5,473 nt of DNA from Microbacteriaceae bacterium (lineage in GTDB: Bacteria; Actinomycetota; Actinomycetes; Actinomycetales; Microbacteriaceae), in contig JAODLU010000003.1 in the NCBI GenBank assembly GCA_025464125.1, positions 1 through 5,473 of the forward strand. Direction: 5' to 3'. The notes under the pieces were generated by a model, which had not been told where the DNA came from, did no database searches, and saw only the letters and a program-made list of their open reading frames with translations. Below are positions 1-5,429 of this stretch, in pieces. Position numbers and translations under genes: made by a program. Position 1 is the first letter of the stretch. Each line of letters opens with the position of its first letter.

Positions 1-234
1 GTTGATGGATATGCTGCGCTTGCCGTGATTCGCCGCCACGAAGATCGGGCCGAGGCCGTCTCCCCGGGAGTCGCTGATTCCGCGCACGAGATCTCCGCCG
101 AGATCCTCGACCTTGATGACGTCAGCGCCCATCCTCGCCATCTGCATCGCGCAATACGGCCCCATGAAGGTTGTGGCCAGTTCGATCACGCGGACCCCGG
201 CGAGGGGCCCCGGCGCGGATTCCGGCTCGGTCAT
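1..234 (-). CDS. CaiB/BaiF family III CoA-transferase, N-terminal part (cut by window edge)
   Basis: The 78 visible residues start MTEPESAPGPLAGVRVIEL and continue with GPYCAMQMARMGADVIKVE, then GDLVRG and NHGKRSISIN. This is the standard opening of family III CoA-transferases (formyl-CoA transferase, CaiB, alpha-methylacyl-CoA racemase): a PLxGVRVIEL strand, a helix ending in GADVIKVE, and an N..KRSI strand. Members are about 400 residues long, so roughly four fifths of the gene, including the catalytic Asp expected near residue 170, lies outside the window. These enzymes move CoA between carboxylic acids, or epimerise 2-methylacyl-CoAs; this fragment cannot separate the two. The ATG overlaps the stop of the upstream SDR gene as ATGA, which fixes the start and implies translational coupling. 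It is the last visible gene of the leftward operon, and may activate the acid that the dehydrogenases then oxidise (inference). Confidence 0.9.
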   Translation of the reverse strand, partial: MTEPESAPGPLAGVRVIELATTFMGPYCAMQMARMGADVIKVEDLGGDLVRGISDSRGDGLGPIFVAANHGKRSISIN

Positions 235-1157
235 GAGTCCAGCAGGAGCCTGCGGTCGCCCTGTCCGAACGGGAACGCGCCGTAGAGGCCCTTGAGAGCA
301 AGATCGATCTCGCTGGTTTCGAGGATGCGCTCTTCGGTGGGCTCGTACGCCTGGTCAGACGGGCGCCAGCGGTGGTAGAAACGCAGCTTGTTACCATCGA
401 CCCGGATTACCTGGCCGTTGATCCAGCCAGCCTTCTCGCTTGCGAGGTAGGCGACAACGGGGGAGGAGTTGCCCGGCGCGAATGCATCGAATGCGCCCTC
501 AGCAACCTCGCCCCTGGCAAAGTTGCCACCGCCATCCGTCATGCGGGTTCGCGCAACAGGGGCGATCGCGTTGACAGTAGCCCCGTACGCCGCAAGTTCC
601 ATGCCGCTGATGATCGTGACGTTGGCGATTGCTGCCTTCGCGGCGCCGTAGTTTGTCTGGCCGACATTGCCACGGAGGCCAGTGCCAGAGACCGTGTTGA
701 TGATGCGACCGGATGTCGGTGTGCCCGCCTTCGAGAGTGCACGCCAATGTGCACCGACATGGTGGATCAGGTTGAACGTGCCCTTGAGGTGCACGGCGAT
801 GACTGCGTCCCAGTCACCTTCGGCCATGGTCACGATCATCTTGTCGCGGGTGATGCCTGCGTTGTTGACTACCGCGTCAAGGCTGCCGAACTCGTCGACG
901 ACGTCCTTCACCAGCTGCTCGACCCCATCGAAGTCGGTAACCGACAGGTTTACCCACTTGGCCTTGCCACCTGCTGCTTCGATTTCGTTCACAACCTGCT
1001 GCGCCGGAGTGTCAGTGGCAGGCTTGCCATCGAGGGTGACGCTTGGGTCGACGATGACGACGGTGGCACCCTGTGCTGCAAGTTCGAGGCTGTGGGCGCG
1101 ACCAAGACCGAGGCCGCCTCCCGTGACGATCGCAACGCGGTCAGTAAGAATTGCCAT
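231..1157 (-). CDS. SDR-family dehydrogenase, MFE-2/HSD17B4-like (probable 3-hydroxyacyl-CoA dehydrogenase)
   Basis: This 308-residue classical short-chain dehydrogenase has the cofactor motif TGGGLGLG at 12-19, D37 at the end of the second strand (typical of NAD(H) preference), NNAG at 98-101, catalytic S157, and YGAAK with Y170 and K174. The usual catalytic Asn after helix 4 is replaced by His (VHLKGTF, H123); as I recall, the dehydrogenase unit of peroxisomal multifunctional enzyme 2 also has His there. About 55 residues follow the usual SDR end (RVDGNKLRFYHRWRP onward), a tail common in actinobacterial relatives in lipid and steroid clusters. The likely role is NAD-dependent oxidation of a 3-hydroxyacyl-CoA, but another alcohol substrate is possible. 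The ATG has AAGGAG at 1165-1170, seven bases upstream. The stop overlaps the CoA-transferase start; the upstream SDR-like gene ends 66 bases away. Confidence 0.9.
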   Translation of the reverse strand: MAILTDRVAIVTGGGLGLGRAHSLELAAQGATVVIVDPSVTLDGKPATDTPAQQVVNEIEAAGGKAKWVNLSVTDFDGVEQLVKDVVDEFGSLDAVVNNAGITRDKMIVTMAEGDWDAVIAVHLKGTFNLIHHVGAHWRALSKAGTPTSGRIINTVSGTGLRGNVGQTNYGAAKAAIANVTIISGMELAAYGATVNAIAPVARTRMTDGGGNFARGEVAEGAFDAFAPGNSSPVVAYLASEKAGWINGQVIRVDGNKLRFYHRWRPSDQAYEPTEERILETSEIDLALKGLYGAFPFGQGDRRLLLDS

Positions 1158-1164
1158 TGCTTTA

Positions 1165-1170
1165 CTCCTT
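1165..1170 (-). promoter_or_regulatory. Ribosome binding site of the MFE-2-like SDR gene
   Basis: AAGGAG on the minus strand sits seven bases before the ATG at 1157 and supports that start. A 6-bp GC-only stem (1173-1189, loop of five) ends two bases upstream of this site. Confidence 0.8.
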
Positions 1171-1223
1171 CTCGGCGCTCGATGCGCCGGGCTGATTGTC
1201 TCCGACCGTTGGCCGGGCTGTGT

Positions 1224-1910
1224 TTAGGCTTCGCCCGCTCGCGGCGGGATGGTCAGTACGGTGCCCTTGAGTTCAGGGTGCTCCACGATTTCGACTGCGC
1301 GTCGACCGACGTCGATCTGTTTGACGACATCGGCACCGGGCATCAGGGCCTCACCGTAACCTTCGACGGCGGCCTGGATCATCAACTCGCGGATGACTAC
1401 TCCCTTGCCCTTGCGCTCGCGGCTCCAGGCCACGGTCAACACTCGCTGGGCTGCCTGGGCCATCGACATGCCACTGTTGCCAGGGGTGATGAAGTCTGCG
1501 GTCCCTCCGCCCACCGCGAGATAGGTCGCACCCTCTTTGAGCGTGGGGATGAAGGCCTTTGCCGCGTTGGTGTGCGGACGCAGGTAGCCGGTGAGGTGGT
1601 CGTTGAGCGACTCGAATGTGAGATCGGTGAGCATCCCGCCATCCCACGGCAGGCTGATTGTCACCACGACCGCGTCGAGCTCGCCAGCCGCGGCGGCGAG
1701 AGCGTTGGCGTCCTTCTCGGTGTCGAGATCGCCCTTGATCGTGTCGAGGCTGGCTCCTTCGTGCCTGCTCGCCAAAGCGTCGAGGGAGTCCTCACGGCGG
1801 CTCGATGCGACGACCGACCAGCCGGCTTCGAGAAAAGCAGCTGTGACGCCATTGCCGACATCACCAGTTGCCCCGATCACGAGCACCCGGCGTGCAGTGC
1901 CAGCGCTCAC
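1224..1910 (-). CDS. Atypical SDR-fold protein lacking the Tyr/Lys catalytic pair
   Basis: This 228-residue Rossmann protein starts with VLVIGATGDVGNG, a glycine-rich nucleotide motif at residues 13-21, and has S37-R38-R39 after the second strand, which favours NADP(H). D61 (KGDLD) matches the conserved Asp of the third strand. Unlike its neighbour, it has no NNAG (VVVTISLPWDG at 81-91 instead). Where YxxxK is expected it reads GMSMAQAA (147-154), so Tyr aligns with M148 and Lys with Q152. The preceding strand, AVGGGTADF, lacks the catalytic Ser. It may therefore be a nucleotide-binding or accessory protein, or a reductase with an unusual mechanism; the substrate is unknown. Translation starts at a GTG that overlaps the stop of the acyl-CoA dehydrogenase gene as GTGA, so the two are probably coupled and made in similar amounts. 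The reading frame is intact, with no sign of decay. Confidence 0.87.
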   Translation of the reverse strand: MSAGTARRVLVIGATGDVGNGVTAAFLEAGWSVVASSRREDSLDALASRHEGASLDTIKGDLDTEKDANALAAAAGELDAVVVTISLPWDGGMLTDLTFESLNDHLTGYLRPHTNAAKAFIPTLKEGATYLAVGGGTADFITPGNSGMSMAQAAQRVLTVAWSRERKGKGVVIRELMIQAAVEGYGEALMPGADVVKQIDVGRRAVEIVEHPELKGTVLTIPPRAGEA

Positions 1911-3175
1911 TTGGCAGGCGCCTTCGGCTCACGAGGCATACCGAGCGCCCGCTCGGAGATGATGTTGCGCTGCACCTCTGAGGTGCCGGCGTATATGGTG
2001 CCCGACATTGCGTTGGCGAGGAAAACCGCCAGCCATGACGTAGACGAATTGCGAGCTCCCGGCTCATCTGTGCGGAACCACCTCATCGGGCCTTCGCCCT
2101 CCCAGGTGAGCGCGTCGATGCCCAGCAGATCGACCCCGAGCTCTGCGATGCGCTTGTGGTATTCGCTCCAGTAGAGCTTGGAAATGGATGCCTGCGGGCC
2201 GAGTGATCCATCTCGAACGTAACCGGACAGGATGCGATCGCCCATCGCCTTCATCACCGCGAGCTCTTTGTACGAACGCGCGATTCTCGCCCGGGTGCCT
2301 GGGTTCCTGTCGGCGCCAACCTCCCTGGCCAATGCGATCACGCGCTCGAACTCCTGCGCGAAAAGCACGGGGTTTGTCGCCGCTTCTTCTCCTCGCTCGC
2401 TGGTGAGCAGGGAATTGGTGACAGCCCAGCCGTTGCCGATTTCGCCGAGTACGTTCGCCTCGTCGGTCACGGCGTCTGTCAGGAAGACCTCGCACAGTTC
2501 GGCGGACCCTGCACCGTTGAGGATCGGGCGCACTTCGACGCCGGGCTGGTGCATATCGATCAGCAGCATAGTGATCGCCTTGCTGTTCGGCGCAGTCGGG
2601 TCGGTGCGCACCAGCATGAACGCTTTGTTGCAGTTCATCGCATTCGAGGTCCAGATCTTCTGGCCATCGATGTGCCACTGGCCGTCGCGAAGTACCGCCT
2701 TCGTGCGCAGGCTCGCCAGGTCAGACCCGGATCCGGGCTCGCTGTAACCCTGGGCCCACACGTCAACACCAGACAGGATGCGCGGCAGGTACTCGAGCTT
2801 CTGCTCGTGAGTTCCCCAGGCGTTGACCGTGTTGCCGAGCAACTTGATCGCGATCGTGTCGCTTGGGCGGCCTAGCGGCAGCTTGTTCTTAGCGAATTCC
2901 TGCGCAACCGACAGGTGATAAAGCTTGCTGAGTCCGCGACCGCCGTACTCGTACGGCCAATACGAGGTCAGGAGGCGCGCGTGGGTGGTGAGATCACGCC
3001 ACCCGTTTACGAAAGCAATGCGCTCTTCGCCTTCGAGGGCGCCAACGCCCTTCCAGTCAGCCGGAAGGTTCTCGGAGATGAAATCGCGGACGATCTGCCG
3101 GAACTCATCGAGTGAGGGCTCGCGGTCTGCCGGGTCGATGTCGATAAAAGCGTTGACCTGGGCCGTTTCGCTCAC
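1907..3175 (-). CDS. Acyl-CoA dehydrogenase, probable catalytic subunit of a heteromeric FadE-type enzyme
   Basis: This 422-residue flavoprotein would oxidise an acyl-CoA to the 2,3-enoyl-CoA and pass electrons to ETF. Visible marks are WPYEYGGRG (73-81), the FAD/substrate strand QGYSEPGSGSDLASLRTKA (142-160), the WHIDGQKIWTS strand (167-177), and the C-terminal GTIYAGTSEVQRNIISERALG (392-412). The MCAD-type catalytic Glu of YEGT is replaced by A396. LLTSERG places E260 on the helix where isovaleryl- and long-chain acyl-CoA dehydrogenases, and as I recall the mycobacterial steroid enzyme FadE26, carry the base. The REQFG-type Arg segment is absent here but present in the divergent gene at 3308, which suggests complementary subunits. 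The start is GTG at 3175 with GGAG at 3181-3184, five bases upstream. It is the first gene of the leftward operon. The native substrate (fatty, branched, cyclic or steroid side chain) is not readable. Confidence 0.93.
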   Translation of the reverse strand: MSETAQVNAFIDIDPADREPSLDEFRQIVRDFISENLPADWKGVGALEGEERIAFVNGWRDLTTHARLLTSYWPYEYGGRGLSKLYHLSVAQEFAKNKLPLGRPSDTIAIKLLGNTVNAWGTHEQKLEYLPRILSGVDVWAQGYSEPGSGSDLASLRTKAVLRDGQWHIDGQKIWTSNAMNCNKAFMLVRTDPTAPNSKAITMLLIDMHQPGVEVRPILNGAGSAELCEVFLTDAVTDEANVLGEIGNGWAVTNSLLTSERGEEAATNPVLFAQEFERVIALAREVGADRNPGTRARIARSYKELAVMKAMGDRILSGYVRDGSLGPQASISKLYWSEYHKRIAELGVDLLGIDALTWEGEGPMRWFRTDEPGARNSSTSWLAVFLANAMSGTIYAGTSEVQRNIISERALGMPREPKAPAK

Positions 3176-3192
3176 AATGACTCCATCATCAT
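3172..3192 (-). other. Possible 6-codon leader ORF (MMMESL) overlapping the dehydrogenase start
   Basis: Three consecutive ATGs lie just upstream of the GTG start, in another frame: ATG ATG ATG GAG TCA TTG TGA. Its TGA overlaps the GTG start codon as GTGA, the same overlap style used between genes of this operon. There is no Shine-Dalgarno before it, so translation is uncertain. The ATGs cannot be the real start of the dehydrogenase because they are out of frame. Confidence 0.2.
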
Positions 3193-3236
3193 TAAGGGGT
3201 GGTTACACGTATCAATCGTTCAGGTGAAACATCTAA

Positions 3237-3253
3237 ATCATACGTCGGATGAT
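3237..3253. promoter_or_regulatory. Candidate operator: imperfectly nested inverted repeat ATCAT-N7-ATGAT
   Basis: ATCAT (3237-3241) and ATGAT (3249-3253) form an inverted repeat with a 7-base spacer. It is flanked by further complementary tetramers (ACAT 3229-3232 and ATGT 3254-3257; CTAA 3233-3236 and TTAG 3257-3260) that do not share one centre. GATGATAT at 3248-3255 recurs at 5310-5317, upstream of the GntR gene. GntR/FadR regulators bind short inverted repeats in promoters, so this is a reasonable operator candidate, but I do not recognise a known consensus. Confidence 0.35.
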
Positions 3254-3293
3254 ATGTTAGTGACCGCCGGTTACCGCGGCAACTGACGGGCCG

Positions 3294-3299
3294 AAGGAG
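3294..3299 (+). promoter_or_regulatory. Ribosome binding site of the rightward acyl-CoA dehydrogenase gene
   Basis: AAGGAG lies eight bases before the ATG at 3308. It supports that ATG over the in-frame ATG two codons later (M3), which would be 14 bases away. Confidence 0.85.
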
Positions 3300-3307
3300 A
3301 CTCGACA

Positions 3308-4453
3308 ATGGCAATGACTTTCGAGGAACTCGAGGAGTTCCGTTCGTGGATCCGCGAGGGCATAACCAAGCTGGCTCCGCTGTCGAAAACCAAAGACCTG
3401 GTTGCCGCCGACAAGCGCACCGATTCCTCCCTGTGGGACGGGCTGGCAGAGCTTGGCGTCTTTGGGTTCGCGGTATCTGACGAGTTCGGCGGCGGAGAGG
3501 TTGGCCCGCTCGCGGTATCGATCTTTCTCGAGGAGGCCGGGCGCGAACTGCTGCCTGCCGGCTATCTCGCAACTGTCACCGTCGCACCATTCCTGATCGA
3601 CGCGCTTGCCGGCGATGCGAAAGGACCACTCCTCGAGGCGATCGCCGAAGGCAGTGCGAGGTACGCGTTTGCTGACAGCGAGACCGGCTCTGCTCGCCAG
3701 CCAGCAGCCGCGGTCGTTGCGAAGCCGCAGGGGGACGCCTGGACCCTGAGTGGCTCGAAATTCGTCGTCATCGATGCGGATGTCGCCAACTCGATATTGG
3801 TTACCGTGGCCTCAACCACAGGCGAGTCCCTTTATCTCGTCGAAGCTGATGCCGCTGGTCTCGACATCGATCGTCGTAAGAATCTCGATGAGACCCGGCC
3901 GATTTCAACAGTCACGTTCTCATCGACACCAGCCACCCTCGTTGGCGTTGTCGGCGGGGCGTCCGACGCACTCGGCGCGGCACGCAACCTGCTCAAAATC
4001 GCCCTGGCGGCCGAGGCGGCTGGGGCGAGCGAGCGCGCACTTGAGATCGCCATCGACTACGCCAAGGTGAGGGAGCAGTTCGGTCGTCCGATCGGTCAGT
4101 TCCAGGCCATCAAGCACCAGGCGGCTGACATGTTCGTCGCAGTGCAGGCTTCTAACTCCATTGTCTATGCCGCATTTGAAAGCCTCGAGCGCGCAGGCCG
4201 AATTCCGGAAGCCGATGCCCTGGTAACCTCCATCACCGCCCTCGAGAACCTCGTGCGTGTCGCGAACATGACGACCCAGATGCACGGCGGCATGGGAGTC
4301 ACGTGGGAGGCCGGCATCCACTTCTACGTCAAGCGTGGAAAGGCGAGCCAGTTGATGATCGGCAGCCCGGACGTGGAGATCGAAAAGCTGGCGGCTGAAC
4401 TGTTCGATTCGGGAGTCGACTTTCCCACGATCTTCGAGGGCGCACGCAGCTGA
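3308..4453 (+). CDS. Divergent acyl-CoA dehydrogenase, probable non-catalytic partner subunit
   Basis: At 381 residues this has the acyl-CoA dehydrogenase layout: an N-terminal helical domain with LWDGLAELGVFGFAVSDEFGG (42-62), a degenerate middle beta domain (about 118-215), and a C-terminal helical domain with YAKVREQFGRPIGQFQAIKH (251-270) and QMHGGMGVTWE (324-334). The REQFGR Arg and QMHGGMG segments normally contact FAD across a subunit interface. The catalytic Glu is missing: the YEGT-like position reads LMIGS (349-353), and the isovaleryl-type helix position falls in LLKIALAAE, roughly at L229/K230. The YSEPGSGSD strand is also absent (FADSETGSA instead). This pattern matches the degenerate subunit of actinobacterial alpha2-beta2 dehydrogenases, such as those of steroid side-chain degradation. 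It probably pairs with the product of 1907-3175, although it is transcribed the other way. It ends 13 bases from the convergent GntR gene. Confidence 0.9.
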   Translation: MAMTFEELEEFRSWIREGITKLAPLSKTKDLVAADKRTDSSLWDGLAELGVFGFAVSDEFGGGEVGPLAVSIFLEEAGRELLPAGYLATVTVAPFLIDALAGDAKGPLLEAIAEGSARYAFADSETGSARQPAAAVVAKPQGDAWTLSGSKFVVIDADVANSILVTVASTTGESLYLVEADAAGLDIDRRKNLDETRPISTVTFSSTPATLVGVVGGASDALGAARNLLKIALAAEAAGASERALEIAIDYAKVREQFGRPIGQFQAIKHQAADMFVAVQASNSIVYAAFESLERAGRIPEADALVTSITALENLVRVANMTTQMHGGMGVTWEAGIHFYVKRGKASQLMIGSPDVEIEKLAAELFDSGVDFPTIFEGARS

Positions 4454-4466
4454 GCGGTACGGGCGC

Positions 4467-5222
4467 TTAGCCCATCATCTCCACGACGGTGCTTTCCATG
4501 TGGCGCTGGCCGTAGTGGTGCTCAATCTCGTTGAGGTGCTTCAGCCACAGCTTCTCGGCAGCCTCGCGATCGCCACGGCGGATGAGGCTGACGAAGTAGG
4601 CGTGGGTCTTATGTACCTCGCGGTCATCGAGACTCATCTGGTCGGCGATCAAAGCCTCTGAATATCGCTTTCGCGCCGGAATGACGATGTCGTAGAGCAT
4701 GTCGACCATGGTGCGCATGGTCTCGTTACCCGCGAGTTCCGCGACAAGGAGGTGGAACTTCGCGTCATGGACGCCGTAGGCGATCATGTCGTCGATATCG
4801 ATCTCGGCGAGGGCGATCGCGGCCTCGAGGCGGGTGATCGCAGCCTCGTCCGATGATTTTGCCACGGCTGAGCCCAGGGGAGATTCGAGCATAGTACGAG
4901 CTCGGTATACATCCATCATCGACGTGTTGCGGTACTGCAGGATGTAGCCGACATGGCGGGCAGCCACCGAGCCGTCAGGCACTTTGACCCGGGCGCCCCC
5001 GCGAGCCCCGCGGCGCACATCGATCAGGGATTCCGATTCGAGGATGCGGAACGCCTCCCTGAGTGTCGGCCGGCTGACGCCGAACTGCTCCATGAGCACG
5101 GCTTCGGAGGAGAGCGAGTGGTCCTCGGAGAGGGTGCCTGTGACGATCTGCATGCGGAGGGTGGAGGCTACAAGTTCTGCTGCCTTGGGCACCCTGACTG
5201 AATCAAAAGCTCGAGTCATCAT
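4467..5222 (-). CDS. GntR-family transcriptional regulator, FadR subfamily (FCD domain)
   Basis: This is a 251-residue regulator from the ATG at 5222. The winged helix-turn-helix spans about 14-80, with LSSEAVLMEQFGVSRPTLREA (36-56) as the recognition region and RRGARGGARV as the wing. The FCD ligand domain follows (about 105-232): RARTMLE, then the metal-site residues D153 and H157 (HDAKFH), H207 (THAYFVSLIRRGD) and H229 (KHLNE). All four usual ligands are present, so it probably binds a metal that helps hold a carboxylate or acyl-CoA effector. A TTG at 5231 would add three residues; I prefer ATG at 5222 (or 5219) because GGGG at 5226-5229 could serve as a weak ribosome site and TTG is a rare start. 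It is convergent with the dehydrogenase gene and likely controls this cluster; the effector is unknown. Confidence 0.92.
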   Translation of the reverse strand: MMTRAFDSVRVPKAAELVASTLRMQIVTGTLSEDHSLSSEAVLMEQFGVSRPTLREAFRILESESLIDVRRGARGGARVKVPDGSVAARHVGYILQYRNTSMMDVYRARTMLESPLGSAVAKSSDEAAITRLEAAIALAEIDIDDMIAYGVHDAKFHLLVAELAGNETMRTMVDMLYDIVIPARKRYSEALIADQMSLDDREVHKTHAYFVSLIRRGDREAAEKLWLKHLNEIEHHYGQRHMESTVVEMMG

Positions 5223-5375
5223 TGGCCCCAATTCTTACTGTGCCTGCGGCACGTCCCGTGTGTGATGGACCAGCGAGCTCGCCGCCCGGCCATTGAGGCC
5301 CTTGGTTTAGATGATATTACGGATTTTTCAGAACCTTCAGCTACCGCATGATCGACGCGCCAGCCGCGAAACAGC
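5223..5375 (-). promoter_or_regulatory. Promoter and leader of the GntR regulator gene
   Basis: About 150 non-coding bases lie upstream of the regulator. On the minus strand, TAATAT (5319 down to 5314) is the best -10 candidate, in an AT-rich patch at 5304-5335, giving a leader of about 85-90 bases; the -35 is unclear. The -10 overlaps GATGATAT (5310-5317), also found in the divergent dehydrogenase promoter, which would suit autoregulation. The leader contains a 10-bp palindrome, GCGAGCTCGC (5273-5282), and a 5-bp hairpin at 5240-5252 shortly before the start. Confidence 0.45.
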
Positions 5376-5411
5376 AAACGCGGGAATGAATTGCGATTCA
5401 CTCCCGCGTTT
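5376..5411 (-). terminator. Strong hairpin terminator of the right-edge gene
   Basis: AAACGCGGGA (5376-5385) pairs perfectly with TCCCGCGTTT (5402-5411). After one mismatch, TGAAT (5387-5391) pairs with ATTCA (5396-5400) around a TGCG loop, so the stem is 15 pairs with one internal mismatch. Read leftward, it starts about 18 bases after the stop at 5430 and ends in TTTGCTGTTT, a short interrupted T run typical of high-GC genomes. It separates the right-edge gene from the regulator's promoter. Confidence 0.85.
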
Positions 5412-5429
5412 CACTGAGCCGCACCGAGG

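Larger units (their letters stand above)
3176..3307. promoter_or_regulatory. Divergent promoter/operator region between the two acyl-CoA dehydrogenase genes
   Basis: The 132 bases between two divergent starts must hold promoters for both transcripts. The middle (about 3205-3260) is clearly more AT-rich than the flanking genes. On the minus strand, TATGAT (3242 down to 3237) could be a -10 box for the leftward operon with a leader of about 50 bases; no convincing -35 is visible. On the plus strand, TATGTT at 3253-3258 is a weak -10 candidate for the rightward gene. Both candidates lie inside or beside the inverted repeat at 3237-3253, so a bound repressor could block both directions. Exact promoter positions are guesses. 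Confidence 0.55.

Noticed and set aside
372..2174. A 600-codon open frame on the plus strand across three leftward genes
   Set aside because: It lies antisense to three well-supported enzymes, has no family motifs and is rich in Arg, Asp, Cys and His in the way of antisense frames in high-GC DNA. Long shadow frames are expected here.
3176..3307. KstR or KstR2 (steroid regulon) operators in the divergent promoter
   Set aside because: I looked for AAC-GTT and CAAG-CTTG type palindromes because of the steroid-like gene set and found none.
3192..3572. A leftward 126-codon frame over the dehydrogenase start and promoter region
   Set aside because: It is antisense to the start of the rightward dehydrogenase, Arg-rich without motifs, and would cover the divergent promoter.
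3920..4321. A leftward 133-codon frame inside the rightward dehydrogenase gene
   Set aside because: It is fully antisense to the conserved REQFGR and QMHGGMG region, and shows no domain of its own.
5223..5231. TTG at 5231 as the start of the GntR gene
   Set aside because: TTG is a rare start and adds only three residues before two ATGs. The ATG at 5222 or 5219 is more likely, although not proven.
5219..5401. A leftward 60-codon frame upstream of the GntR gene
   Set aside because: It overlaps the strong terminator and the regulator's promoter, and its composition looks like non-coding DNA.
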